Positions 11,756 through 25,200 of a DNA stretch of 64,000 nucleotides are shown here, one piece after another. The notes under the pieces were generated by a model. That model made no database searches. It had not been told where the DNA came from and saw nothing but the letters and a program-made list of their open reading frames with translations. The position numbers were made by a program, and so were the translations under genes. Source of the stretch: Nereocystis luetkeana (taxonomy: Eukaryota; Sar; Phaeophyceae; Laminariales; Laminariaceae); assembly GCA_031213475.1 (NCBI GenBank), contig JARUPZ010000014.1, positions 7,453,491 through 7,517,490 on the forward strand, read 5' to 3'. Numbering within the stretch: position 1 is the stretch's first letter; the number at the start of each line of letters is the position of its first letter.

Positions 11756-13247
11756 CTTCGATACGATACCGGAAGAGAACCAAAAACAAAATCGATTCGT
11801 ATATATGTACGCTATCGATAGCTTTGGATTGGACCGAAGCTTTCCTTTGTCCAGTGCCACTGGTCCTCTTAAAAAAACACGGGAAAGGACTGGGTATCGA
11901 AATTTTTGATACGGTATCCAACCAGACGCTATAGATCTGATGCTTGTTTTACGATCCCGAAAGCGATGTCCCACCAGCCTTCAAGAGGCGATGGTGACGA
12001 TGCAGCAAATCCCAGAAGACTTTTTCCAGCCGGAAAAGTCAAAATGCGAAAGTGCTTGTGCACCGGACCTCAAAAGACAATTCGGCGACCCCACGTTGCT
12101 GCTATTGCGTCGATCCCGGCATTGGATGTTGGTGTATTTGTCCTGGAAGGCCGGGAAATACCGAGAGCGATGCCCTTTCAGGGGTGTTGCCTTAATTTCT
12201 TCCCGAATGGCTCTAAGAAAACTGAAGACCCAAGGATGATAGATAACGCATTACGCTATTATTATACATACACGTACAGTAAGTAACCCACATCACACAC
12301 TGGGCGACACGAGTGATACGAAGCACACTGAACACAGCATATTACAGCACGCACACATGAAGCACACAACAACCGGCTGCTTCCCGCCACGACCCTACGT
12401 AGCACAGTTCGTCCCGACCCCCGGGAAAATGATTGTAACCTCTTACGACAACCGATTTCGACCTACGCGTGTATCTATTTTTTTTGTCGGAGGCGTATCT
12501 TTCCAAGATAATGCCGGGGCTTGCTGAGAGATCGACTACAAAAAATGTTCCTGAATCTTTGGAGACCGAATATGACAAGGGAAAGTGCTACCCCTACTGG
12601 AGCACGCCTCCACACGCAACAGCACGGTATTCATGCTTTAGTTTCCGCCTGTGGTGTACTGCGTATACATGCGTGCTCCGTCTCCTAACGTCGGCTTGCT
12701 GCGGCGCAAGCGTTTCCCCCCCCCCCACGCATACTACTGTATTCTGCCGCATACGTTACCATATACATGCTCTTTTCGATCGGGCACCAGCTAGCTGCTG
12801 CTGCTGCTGCTCTTCGGAGCTCAAGTCACGCGCGTTCAGAGCACCCCACGCAAGAAGGAGCGCTATCGACACTACTGTTGGCGTAGCGCGTGCACGACTT
12901 CTGTTCGTGTGGTTCAGCTCTGCTGGAGCTTTGACCTTTTTTCGGCAAGGACGGCCACACGCCCTATCGCCGCCAGCTAGCCCTACAGCTGTCACCGGCA
13001 CTTCCCCGGTACCATCCATACCTTCGGGGCGGCGGTGTCCTTGGGCGATTCAAAATAAGCCGTCCGGCAGCTTTGCCGGCCCCGTCAGCCTCAGGTGTGC
13101 TAGCATGCCCTGTAAGGGGGGTTGGCATCCGGATGATACCCCCCGTCCCCGCCCTCCCGGCATTTTTAGTTTTTGGCGGAGTGTCTCCACCCGGTGTTTT
13201 GTTCCCCCCGGCAACGCTTTGCCAGCCCTAACTTTCAGTCTGCCCCG
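11756..13247. other. intergenic space between two convergent genes
   Basis: About 1.5 kb separates the HAD stop from the stop of the minus-strand TPR gene. I see no exon here. The 300-codon plus-strand ORF that ends at 13371 runs antisense over the last TPR exon and has no family features. Confidence 0.6.
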
Positions 13248-16200
13248 TTACTGGCAGCACGCCGTCTTGGCGGAGGTGGTGGCAGCAGGAGGAGACTTCG
13301 CACCCGCAGCTTTGGCGCAGAAACATGTCGCGGTCGGCTTGGTGTCGGCCGCGGACGATGCCTCGTCGTAGCGTTTCTTGACGTCGACGGCCTTACAGTT
13401 TTAGCAATAGGTTGTGCGTAGGTCGAGGCAACGCGGTCAGGTAAACGTAGTGGCATCTCAGTGGAGGCATTATTCAGTAGGGGTTGCACTGTTGGGCCTC
13501 ACGCCCAAAAAGCGCAACTCCCGTTCCGTGGGATGAGGCTTCCACGCATACATCTAGTAGATCAGACAAAACCTCGTCTCGCGCTCTACTGCACCAGGTA
13601 GTTCATAAATGACTTTGCCCGGAATATCCTTTCCGTTGTGTTCGTTCAACTTTTCCATCTTTCCGACAGATCAGATTTCTGCCTCGGTAATCTACGACAG
13701 TACTGCTGTAGATCTTTTGCGGCAGATGTTTGCCCGGTGGCATTTATGTGGCCTGCATGATCTGGGTCCCGATGAATGTGATCTGCGTGACTTAGATCAT
13801 TTTTCCGGGCGTGGAAGTTCTACGATCGGCACGAACTACAGTAGGGGAACTGTCTGCTCGGTTGAACCTGTATGATTAGAGATCCTAGATCCTGTACAGC
13901 ATACCCAGAACAGCACCTTAAGGGTCTTACCTGGTACCTGGTACAGTATATATGCCCTGGAAACAAAAAATAGATGATTTACTGTACCAGCTATTAATAG
14001 TAATTTGTCGTCTGCCCGACGCGTGCAATGCTCACCTCGGGATCGCCAGCCTTCTCGAGGCACTGGAGCAAGCCGAGCAAGCCCCACATATTGTTCTTGT
14101 ACATCTTCAGGTCGGCTCTGCTCACACACGGTGTCAGCAAGTCAGGAGATACGAAATTATTAAGAAAACAGAACGATCACAGTTTGCTATTACTACATGG
14201 TCCAATCAGTTGGGGAGTTGATGTCGAGGTTACACCGTAAATCCTATACCGTCTTGCGCAGATCATCCTCCTTCCTTACTGATACTGGTAGTATCCAAGA
14301 GTTATGCACTACAGTCGTAGTTGGAGCTAACCCTCTTGGGGGTTTCCGATAGGATAAACGACGATACAAACTGACGATTACAGCAACGGCCACTTGGGTG
14401 ATTGGGGGGTGATATCAATCGGTTCCAGAGTTGTAACGGTTGAAAGGAGGCGCTTACCCAGAGAAAATGCACACTCGCGCATCTACACCGAAACCCTCAC
14501 ACGACCTACTGGTATACAGCAAAAATTAAAGCAGAAGTTTCCTTACAGTAGATTAGGAGCACCCGTCAGCCAGAAACAAATATGGCCAGAATGTGTACTC
14601 TACAGACCCTTGCCGCGTTTCAAGCGTCTACTTTGCGACACGACTTGAAAAAGGCAGTCCGGAAGTACACACAAAGGCAAGTGAAAACGTAGGCATATAT
14701 CCGAGCGAACAAGAGCACCACAAACCCGCCAAAAAGCGGAACTTGGATTCTCTTATTCACCTGATTACCTCCGTGGCCTGCTAGAACGTGGCTCTGCTCC
14801 AATACGCACCGGAAGTATATAGGAAGCCAAAGAAAACACGGGGGCCATTCCCAAGCAAACGTGCACACCCCAATCCCCATACAAAGCGGAAATTAGACAC
14901 CATGCTTCACCTGAACACACCCGTGGCCTCTTCGACGTGGCCCTGCTCCAGGAGAAGAGCACCCAGAGCGTGTCGGGTGGGGACCATCCATCCCCACGGC
15001 TCGTCGTACACCAGAGACATGTCGATCCTGTCGTTCGTTGTTTAAAGAAAAACATGGGCGTGCGGTAGATAGAGGAAAATTCGTTGACAGGGTGGACGTC
15101 TGCAGTAGTTTAACGTCCGCCGGTGAAAACACTCCCCCAGAAAGATAGCGCATAGGGTCGTGTCAATCAACCAACCCATCGGTGCTTGTCCTCAGCTTCG
15201 AAACAGCGCTTCAGCCCCTCTGTGTAGTGTCGCCACGCGAACAAAGAAACCGGTTTGAATCCCGAGTATTCCGGTTAAGGACATGACCTTTGCACCGTCC
15301 GACAAAGGGCCTGCTCTGAACAAAATCCAGAACAACCGCTCCCAAATGCCTACCAGGTATGATAAAAGAAAACCCGGGCCGAAAGCTCTCTTGTGGGGCT
15401 CATCTTCTATGAGAGCGCGATCTGGTAGTGCGGGTAGACACGACGGGTGCACAGGGCATCACGCGCAACACCAACCGGGGCAGCGCCGCTTGCTACGGTA
15501 AGGGGGGGGGGGGGGGGGGGGGGTCGTAGGACCCAACATTTTCTCGAGGCCATGTTCGTTCGAGGAGCTCCATGCCTCACCCGAAAAAAGCAGACGTTTC
15601 GAGAAGTATGAAGGTTTTGCCCGATGAAAAAGGCAATAAATAGCTGTGCAACAGGATCGGGATAGGATGGGTAGCTCTTCGGCTCAGGAGCTCCGTGAGC
15701 CTCAAAATAGTCGGGCTCAAAAGGGCTGCCTATGTGCAACGCCGTTTTACGGCAGAGGGCACTCGTGGCACCTAGTGTTTCTGAGGCTGCTCCTCACTTG
15801 AACAGCTCCGTACTGTTGCAGCACTGTTAATACTATTCAATAATAACCCGCCCGAGGCACACTGAAATTTTTGAGGCTATAAACCCGGTAAGAACGAGCC
15901 CCCATCATGACCTATATACTGAAAAGGTGCCAGCGAGGAATAGAGCACAACAATAAGGCATGTCTTGATACCTTTTTGGGGTAGTAGCTCTTCACTCGAG
16001 GAGGGAGCTCCGTTCGTCACAAATATTGGCCTCATTGGGCTGAAACATTGCTATCGATACAACACGAGTCGGGTGTAAAAAATCGGGTAATCGCCTCCGT
16101 TGAGGGACTCCGTCCGGCACGAAACACTGCCTCGTTAGACGAAAACGTGCCATTAATACAGCATTAATCGGATAAACAGTCACAGGGAATTCGCCCAAAA

Positions 16201-19200
16201 AGGGCTGTCAATACATACCCCTCCCTACGTATCGTATTGTCTCCTTTTCGTATACTAGAGAGGAAACATGACACTGAAACAATGACGGTTTCAGCGACGG
16301 TAACTGCGTGATCGAGAGGCAACACACGTTGATGCCCGAGTTACAATGGCTGAATGCATGGAGTCGTACGGCTCTGCGCGCAATGAGGCCCTGCCTGTAC
16401 TTCTTGCCCTCACGCTGCTCGTATCGTGGACGGTTTCATGACGCCAAACCATATATTTTATTGGTAGTATATACTATATATACCAGGTATACACATAGTG
16501 GGCCGCTATCTATGTAGTACGGGTTCCGGTGGGGTTAGCTCATAGCACGCATGCGAGGCAACGCTTGTGAGCTGCTTGATGCACGCACCGGACCGCCTCC
16601 CGCAGGAGCTCGAACGCCGTCTCGAAATTCCCCTTGCGGTACTCGATCTCCCCCGACAGCATGGCCTCCCCCAGCTTCAGGATGCAGGGGTCTTCATCCG
16701 ACATCACGGGATCTTTTTTTCCAACCAAGAAACGACCAACGTGCCGAGAGGGGTAATGTAGGCGAACGAAGGCCTTACCACTGTAGTAGGCAGAGTGCTT
16801 GCTGCCTGCAGCCGTTCTGGTGCGCGTACCGCACTACTGACCGGCGTTTCATTTTGTTGTCATCATTCGATAACAGCTGGAACAACCGCTACGACAGATC
16901 TGCTGGAACTAGATAAACCGGAGAATGAAACAAGACTGCCGGATTTTCTACAGCAGTGGAAGAGAGTAGCAGGGGTGCAGACTACACCACAGACAGACGC
17001 TACGTGCGACCCGTAGTCCCATGATAGGGATAGCGCATCTTTCATGTCCCGACCTTCCTTCACTCCCAGGGGATGTTTTACTTCTCTAATTCTCACCGAA
17101 AACCTTACGCCGATAAAAAAAACTCAAGCGAAAGCACGATCAACAATCGCCCAAAAACAACGTATACAACGAATCATGTTTTAAATACACGAATATCGGG
17201 ATTCCAGCCATATTAGATAGATCGCGGTAGAGCAGTAGTTCCTCAGACCCCCCCCCCTCCCCCGTCAGCCTGACATTTGTTTTGGGCAAAAAAGGCGACG
17301 CCAATCATAGCACGCCGACAAAACAGACATAGCAGATGATGCTCGTCTACCGCAAGAGGTGACGACACCACCTTTCAGGGACAAAAGCGACTCACTGTTG
17401 TGTAGCATCCGTCCTTCGAGGGCTGGTTGCTGCATGCTCGTCAGGTATTTGGCCTGAGGGGGGGGGAAGGGGTCCCAAGAAAAATAAGCATGGTGCGGTA
17501 GAGGGAGCGGGGGAGTGTAGTCGAGGAGGGTACAATTTATGTTGTCGGTTTGCTCGAAATCTCGACGAATAAGTAGCAAGCGATACCGCGTGAAATATGT
17601 TGAGGTGGTCAATAGTAGGGGAGGGTGCAATTTCTGCACTTTTTCTGTTCGAAACCTCAGCGGAAAAGTAACATAAGCGAGAAAACGTGAAGTTCTGCAG
17701 TGGTGGTACTGTCTCGACAATAACTTTCATGGACTCTACGACTCTGGCCGGCAAGGTAACGAGACTTCGAAAATCGGCATGATACCCAGCGGTCCTGATA
17801 ATCCCGCCCATCGAGTGGTATATCGAGTTGGAGCTCATCCAGAAAAATCGACCGGGTTTACTAATTACCACCCTCCAGTTGTCTCCTGTAACACCCCTCT
17901 TGGTCATACGGTACATTTATATATATATACATATATTATGCTATACCTGGTACCAGGTATGGCTGTACTAGTTTATTTACAGTAGTACCCTGCCCTATAT
18001 CGGTTTACGGATGACTTGGCAGAAAACGCGTGTTAACGTAGAGGTTGCACTTCTATTAATAGGCCAAACCATTGGGGCCGAGCAGGTTCCTGAACTGACT
18101 ACCCAACATACGACCATAAATATAACGCACATTTCTAGCTTTCGTTACCGTCTACACGCTCCTTATGATCAGACTGGTACCAAAAATCGTAATCCTGGTT
18201 TGAACAATAGTAAACTTTGGTATTCCTGGCTAGCTAGCTGGGCCATGAGCATTTGTTGGTCGGGCTGGGTTGCCCTTTTTCATGTTTCGCCAAGGTCAGT
18301 GCCCACTAGCTCTTTTGAGGGGGAGGGGGGGGGGGCGGAAAAATGAAATGCTACCGCTTCGGTGATGGGCTGTCAGAAGTTATTACAGCAACGTAAACTG
18401 CTTTTATGGTTGACTCTGGCAGAATTTCGCAAAATGTTGTCGACTCTTCGTTCCGTCGAGCAATGCCGTTCCCGTGGGGGTTCCGAATGCCGTTCCGGTA
18501 GGGGTTCCTCGCGGGCAGCCTCGCCGACTACGCAGTAGAGGGCATTTACATAAACAACAAGAAACAAGCTAAACAAGAAAGGCAGGCTGAAGTTTAGAGG
18601 AAAATAAGAAAACGCGAAGAGTCGTTATCTTGACAATACCAGCAGTGCACTATCTCTCTCAAACACGATATCCAGCCAGGGTTTGATTTCCCACTTCGTG
18701 TAGGGTTTCCTGTGCCGTACCGCGAACGACATAAGGGCATCCTGCCTTGACAACAGAAACACTGTGTGGCTACATCCTACAGCAGCCTGCCATTGTACAA
18801 CCCACCTCCCCCTGTATATAGCACCGCCACACGCCGCGGCAGTTAAGGTGACAACAACTACTGCAGATCAATCCGCGCTTCGCCATTTTGCGCCCGTCCG
18901 CCCGCCCGCCCGCCCGCCCTCCCGCCTCACCTGTTCTTCTTCCGCCTCGGCGACCATCCCCATGGAGGCGTAGGCGATACCACGGGCGTAGAAACCCGTC
19001 GGGACCCCTGTCGCGTACAGCTCGCAGTCCTCGTACTGTGGCTCGGCGATGATCTCGTCCCACATCCCGAACCTTGCGGTCGGCGGCGCGTTGCGGAACA
19101 CAATATACTGCGGTCAGACGACGTGCGGTGTGGCAACGGGGCACTAGGCAGCACCTATGATACCCGGATGTCGGTTTTATGAGGCTCGTTTATTGCTGCA

Positions 19201-22200
19201 CTGCCCAGAAACTTGCATATGGCTCTAATTCCAAGTAATTGATCCCCAATTGTCCCCAAAACAGGAGTGCACTCCTAATGGGGCTAAGGAGCTCTGCATG
19301 CCCCCTCTAAACAACCGATTTTCGAGAAAAAAAATGGACGCTTTTAGCCTCGGCCTATCATGGGGATTGTCAGAACGCATTACATTGCACAACAAAAAAA
19401 GGAGATCAACGACATGGGGTACGTACCGGAGTTGTTCAGTCGAGGATCATGTCTGTCGAACAAAAAAACGTGCTGACCTAAGCAAACGTTTCACGCGTCT
19501 ATCGTAGAACGCGTCGAACACCCGGCGCGAGCACGGCAAGGATTGCTGCAAGGGTGTGTGCTTTTACTGTAGCAGGTACTGCACTCCGAGATATGCTCGA
19601 TGCACCGTACCTGGCCTGGCATTTTGTTAGTCATTCCTCGGGGTACATTACGCATGTATTCTCAAAAATAAATTCAGTACCTTACATCCCGAAAATCTGT
19701 GCACTTGACACACCCTGACAACCTGGGTACTCGCAAAGGAACTACCAACCCACACCTGCGGAAATCTTCGCCCGATGGCAAACGGAGAGAAAGCACTAAT
19801 GAATAGCTTCTCCGTCGGGGAACCCCTCACGTCGCGCACGGCAGTCGCTGCTGATTCGGTCACTCGCTGTATATCTCTATAATTTTGGCAATTTTTCTGT
19901 CCGAGTCACCCGGGTGATTATCTCACTCAAGTGATGCAGGGGTGCCGATGCCTGGATCTGATATGATGTTTTTACCCCAACTCGCCCACATAGCCCGCAA
20001 ACGTCCCGGCAAGAGCCATTATGCCGCCGTACTACCTCGAGGAAGGGGGGGTACGTTCTGGACCCAGCCATTTCTGACCGGCAGGGCTCTCAAACGAAGG
20101 ACTACAGTGTGTACCCCAATATATTTTCAATATCGTTTTTCTTGTTGAAAAACAAAAATGGAACGTCTTCGTTTCGTGCCCAGCCCACAAAACCGTTCAC
20201 CATCGCGTTGCGCGTACTACTACTATTACAGTACCTCGCTCAAAGTGAAAAACAGTTTTGGATGAAAGTAAAGAGCGCCTCAAAACCGGGAACCCGGAGA
20301 CGGCGCGTTCCGAAAAGGTGAAGCGTGCGCCACCACCCTTGCCTGATCATGACATGCCACTTCGTCATGGAATAAGGCTCCAGGAAGAGCTTGCCCATGG
20401 GGATGATGCCGCCGAGCATGTGTTGGATGCCGCTGTGGTGCCGAAAACGAAATCAAAAGAGGTCGACATCTTAAGCCGGCGGGAATACCCAAGACGCGAA
20501 GGACCACGAGGTCACAAAACATCCCGGCGAATGATATCTATGCAGTGCAGCGGCAACAATATACGTTAGCGTGCTGTTTCCTAGGGGTGTTTAATTTTCT
20601 GCTGCATGCTGCCGGCGTTCGGCTCTTATTCGTTACCCTTGCGGGGGAGCGTGTATGACAGGCGTCCGTAACTTCCCCCTTGCACAATGTGGGCGCGCAA
20701 ATAGCCTCGTGGAGACGTTCAACAATGCAACGCACCGAAAGGCGCGCCGAATCGAGAGGTTGCTGGCGTCTTGTGGGGTGCTTCATTTATTGCCGTCACC
20801 ACAATGATTTGTGTACGCACCCCTGAGGCGAGAGAGAGGTGCCGGCCACCTGTGCATTGATCCACGGCTCGTGGAACATAAGGGATAATACGTAATTTGG
20901 TTTTGTGGGTCAAGGGCGGGTTTTGATTGCCACCCCCCCTCCCCCCCGTACTAACATACCTCTGTACCGGGAAGCTACAAGCATGCGGTATTTCGACCGA
21001 ACGAGCGGACGCGTTTCGGTTTTTACCGCCACCGAGAACCTCGGTTAGGCTGGGGCACTGCCTGCTATAAATGCCCCCTCCAGCCGCCATCGGTTCGTGG
21101 AGGCGGCTGGGCAACACACCCTGTAAGCATGCTTCTGTCAAGGGTCAGCGTTCGGTTGGCGTGGTAACGTCACAGATACTTGATCGTAGAAGTAGAAAGT
21201 TGAGATGTTGGAACCACAATTTTTCCAAACAGAACCAATTCAACACGCTCCACCAAGACGCGCCGTAGGAATGGCCAAGAACGCCCCTGGCAGAGTAACG
21301 CCACCCGCAAAGTCGTGAGGGGTGAGATCGGTGGAACACGTCCAGCAAACTGCGCACATTTGGATCTACGCGGTGTATCCAGAGGATATGGCCACATGGC
21401 CACATCTGCCCGGCAGATGTGGAATATGTGGCCAGGTGTACGCCGTGGATGCCGAAGATTCGCGGCCAAATCTACTAGCGGATGCCGCTCACCTGTGCTC
21501 GTCTCCCGGCGGCAGCATTGCCTCCATGACGCGCGCCATCCTCATCGCATCTTCGGCCCGGCCGGTGAAAAGCGCCTTCCAACGCATTCGTATAGATAAA
21601 TACACCGTCGGGGGCAACCGATTAGAGTCTCTACAGTAAGTTCCATCAAAATGATGTTGACTGCTAGTTCCTACCGGTAGCTGTTCATAGCAGTACCTCT
21701 CTCGGCCGAAAATATCACCCCCAGTGGAACTCTGGGATCAACGTAAAACATTGACTATATTTCCTGGGAAGAGTGGTATTTATAGCGGTGTTTCGGACCC
21801 AGGTACTGTTGGGCGGCGTCTAGTTGACAACACTCTACCGTGCTTGAATACTCATCCTTTGAACCCCGCGGTAGCACCCCGAGCTGGTCACCAAGCTGTA
21901 TCTACCGTATACATATCCTTCACGAAAACCGTATTCAGACAGTGCGCGGGACCTTACGCACCATGCAGCTGTCGCGAAGAAAAACTCATTTTTTTACGCC
22001 TTCGCCGCTGGGGTAAGTTGCGTAGTACATGTTTTTCCAAACATAAGACAGATCAAGATCTACAGCAGATCCTACAATGCCGTTTTTATATCGTGTGCAG
22101 GATCTGTCTAGTACATATCCGATTCGACCCCCAGGGAATATGTGCTGGGTCATGCTGACCATACAGCTTCCACCCAGCAACGTGAGCTCGGTAAGGCAGA

Positions 22201-25200
22201 TCAGGAACTGGTCAACCCTGGGATAACTACTGTTGGTGATGCTGTGGGGAACGGCGATGACCTACCCGACACTGGAGACAAGCTTGTCGTAGAGTAGCTC
22301 ACCGCCCATGCAGCCATGTGAACGTTGTGAATGCGGTAGGCCTTGTAAAAGTTGCTTTCGACTCTGCCATGAACCGCATCGCATGGAGAAACCAGGGAGA
22401 GGAACGACGACGACAACAACAGCAGCAGCAGCGCAGCACACACGCGCAGGTCAGGGGCTGATTTCCATTCTATCGTCACCCACACCGCATCTCACTACAA
22501 AAGAGAGTGGCGAGGACGACAACAACAACAGCAGCAGCAGCAGCAACAGCGCAGGACACCCTGCACGCCAGAAGCTTCTTTCCATCCTGCCGTCACCCGC
22601 AGCACATGTCACGGTCACAGATATCCACGGCAGCGACAACGAAACCGCAACACACCCTGTAGGTCAGGGCGTAAGCAGTACGTACTCCCGTCGTGGGGGA
22701 AAGAGGATATGGGCAGTGTGCATCTTCGACAATCCGGCTGGAATCAATCCTCTTCTCCACGGTCCAGCCGACTTTTTATATCTTACAGGTTTTGTGGATG
22801 AAGCGCAACAAGAGGTTACTGTGTGGAACGTACGGCCGGCCTATCTGCGTACTACTAAACCCAGATACCGTTCGCGATCGCATTGCAGCGCACAAATGGT
22901 GGACATCTCAAGAATACAACACGTCGCTGTTTCTATAAAACAGCGCGGTACAGTAGTAGATTCATACGTAAAACTGTACCGGAAAGGAGCCAGGGGTCCG
23001 CGTCGCAGCGTACCCGGCTCCGTAGATGGACCCAGATCAACACAGAGAGAGAAACGGAGTGATTTGCGTGTGTTGCATTGTAGTCGGCAACACTCCCAAG
23101 TCTTTACGTCCGCTACATGTTACGGTTCAAGTCGGAACTTATACCAGAGAATATTCCCCAGATGTCACATGCTGCTTGCTGCTCACACTCACCCGGTAAA
23201 CTCGACAATAGCATTATCCGTGTGGATAGACGACAAGTTGATATCCAGCGCTTCCTGTAAACAGGAGGTTTTAGAACGTCGGCAGCATGAGCACGGAACG
23301 CAGGTCGAAAGGATAAGCACTGACTTTAAAATAAGGTGATCCATGGGGAGGGGTAAAAACAATATACAGATGTCCACGATGGGCGTTCAGGCGGCTGGGC
23401 TGGAACGCCGTCGGCAAAAGGAAGCTCCAAAGGTGCAATCAAGCATAGAGAAGCATCGCGATGCCCCTGACGTCTACGTAGATGTGTTGATATCCTCATG
23501 TACAGGTGCCCCCAGGTGATATTCGCTCAATATGCGGGGCCCTGCCATGCCATCATCGCAACCTGATGCGCGCCTTTACCGTGAGGCAGACTGGCTAGAC
23601 CAACATATAGACACGTTGTCAGGTGTATATCGAGTACTGTCAGGCCCAGATGCCGGTGTGCGAAGCTGAGCTTGAATGCATTGCATGGTTATTTATACAT
23701 ATATGTATATATATATATAGTATATATATACCCCGAGCAAAACTCCGCCATCCGTACTACCAGGCATTGTAGACGAACAGATATATGTTGTCATTATCCC
23801 TACCTTGTACTGTCCAGCCCAAATATCGATGTGCGAAGCCATGTGGGTCAAGTGGCCCGCGAAGGGGTACAGAGTTCTCAAGGCGTTTGCAGCCGGCATT
23901 GCCGCAGTGGGGTCGTCCGAGAGCTCCATGAGGTGGCAGTACAGGTGGAGGACGCCCGGGTGCTCCATCCCTCTAGGGGCCTCCATGGCCTGAATGCGAG
24001 GGCAATGAGAAAGGCAATGAGAAGAGACACCGTGGCACCGTGCTACGGGTGGTTGGAGGCAGTTCCCTCACACAGAACAATTAGGCGCACCTCTACACAT
24101 GTCCCCCCCCCCCCCCCTCCCCCGTGCACAATGTGGGCGTTAAACACCCACTTTGTGGAGACATTGAGCAATCAATGTAGGACACAACTAGGCGTACCGA
24201 CCTCGGAGGCGGTTGACACCTCGTGGGGTTTCCTAGATTGTTTAACGTCTCCACATGTTTGATTTCACGCCGACAGTGTGAAGGGGGGGGGGGGGTCCAG
24301 GTCGCCTGTTTGGAGTGATGGCTGTGTGTGTGACGGCACCGCTATTTCTATTGGGCTGGCCGGTTTGTTGACCGGGAACAAAATGTGAATCTCAACGCCC
24401 ATATTCCAATACGCCAAAGTGATGAAACCGATTTTTCGACTACGTATCACGTATAGCGTTTGATAAAATGCCTCAATATACGAAGCGACAGAAGAAAAAC
24501 GCACCCGCTCCAAGACGTCCTTGGCGACAAGAGTCCCCTCGGTCGCGGGAGTTACGTTGCCGGACACGGGATCCCTCGTCCACATCGCCCACGGCTTCAG
24601 GACCATCAAGGACTCCGCGTACACCGCTGCGATGTCGATGTCGCCGACATGCTTTTTGTGCAGCTTGGCCATTGCATCTGCGTGAAGAGGGCCGTTAAGG
24701 GCGGCACGGTTACACAAAAACTAACCAAATTGTGGACGACAGGCTCGCTTTTTAGAGGGGAGACGCTATATAATCGCATCTGCGAGAGCCACCGGCCTGC
24801 AGCAGTCAGTATACGCCAAGAACCCCACTCTTTTTGAGGGCAAGGACCGGTACCTATGCTAATCATCACAGCCCGCGGCACAAACAGAGGAACACTGAAA
24901 CCTTCGTTGATCACGCGTTGATTCTGTGTTTTAGCAAACTTCTTCTGTGGCAGAGATAGGCAAGCCATCCAAGGTGCGCATCAAGCTTTTCGTTCGTAGC
25001 AAAGGTCTCCAGCCTTTCCACCGGACCAGACGTAGTTGACAGTGAATATCACAGGCTTGTCTGACTCGTCCTCTCCCACGACGTATATGCGAAGCGCATG
25101 CGTCTGTTGGGGTCGTGTCAACACTCACCGGAATAGTCAACGTTCAGCTCCGGCGGGTTGCCTTCAATAGTCCCGACGACGAAACAGGAGGCGTTCAGCA

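Noticed and set aside
12469..13371. 300-codon plus-strand ORF
   Set aside because: It overlaps the last TPR exon in antisense and has an alga-like GC-rich composition without recognisable domains.
17704..17860. Alternative TPR exon in the 18931-16712 gap (FRSLVTLPARVVESMKVIVE)
   Set aside because: Its phase does not fit. The exon 17396-17453 fits phase 0 to 1 and gives the expected RMLHNN motif.
22308..23339. 343-codon plus-strand ORF, the longest in the window, with Ser/Asn repeats
   Set aside because: It runs antisense across two well-supported TPR exons (22303-22363 and 23193-23254), its front half is a CAG/CAA repeat, and no family motif is visible.
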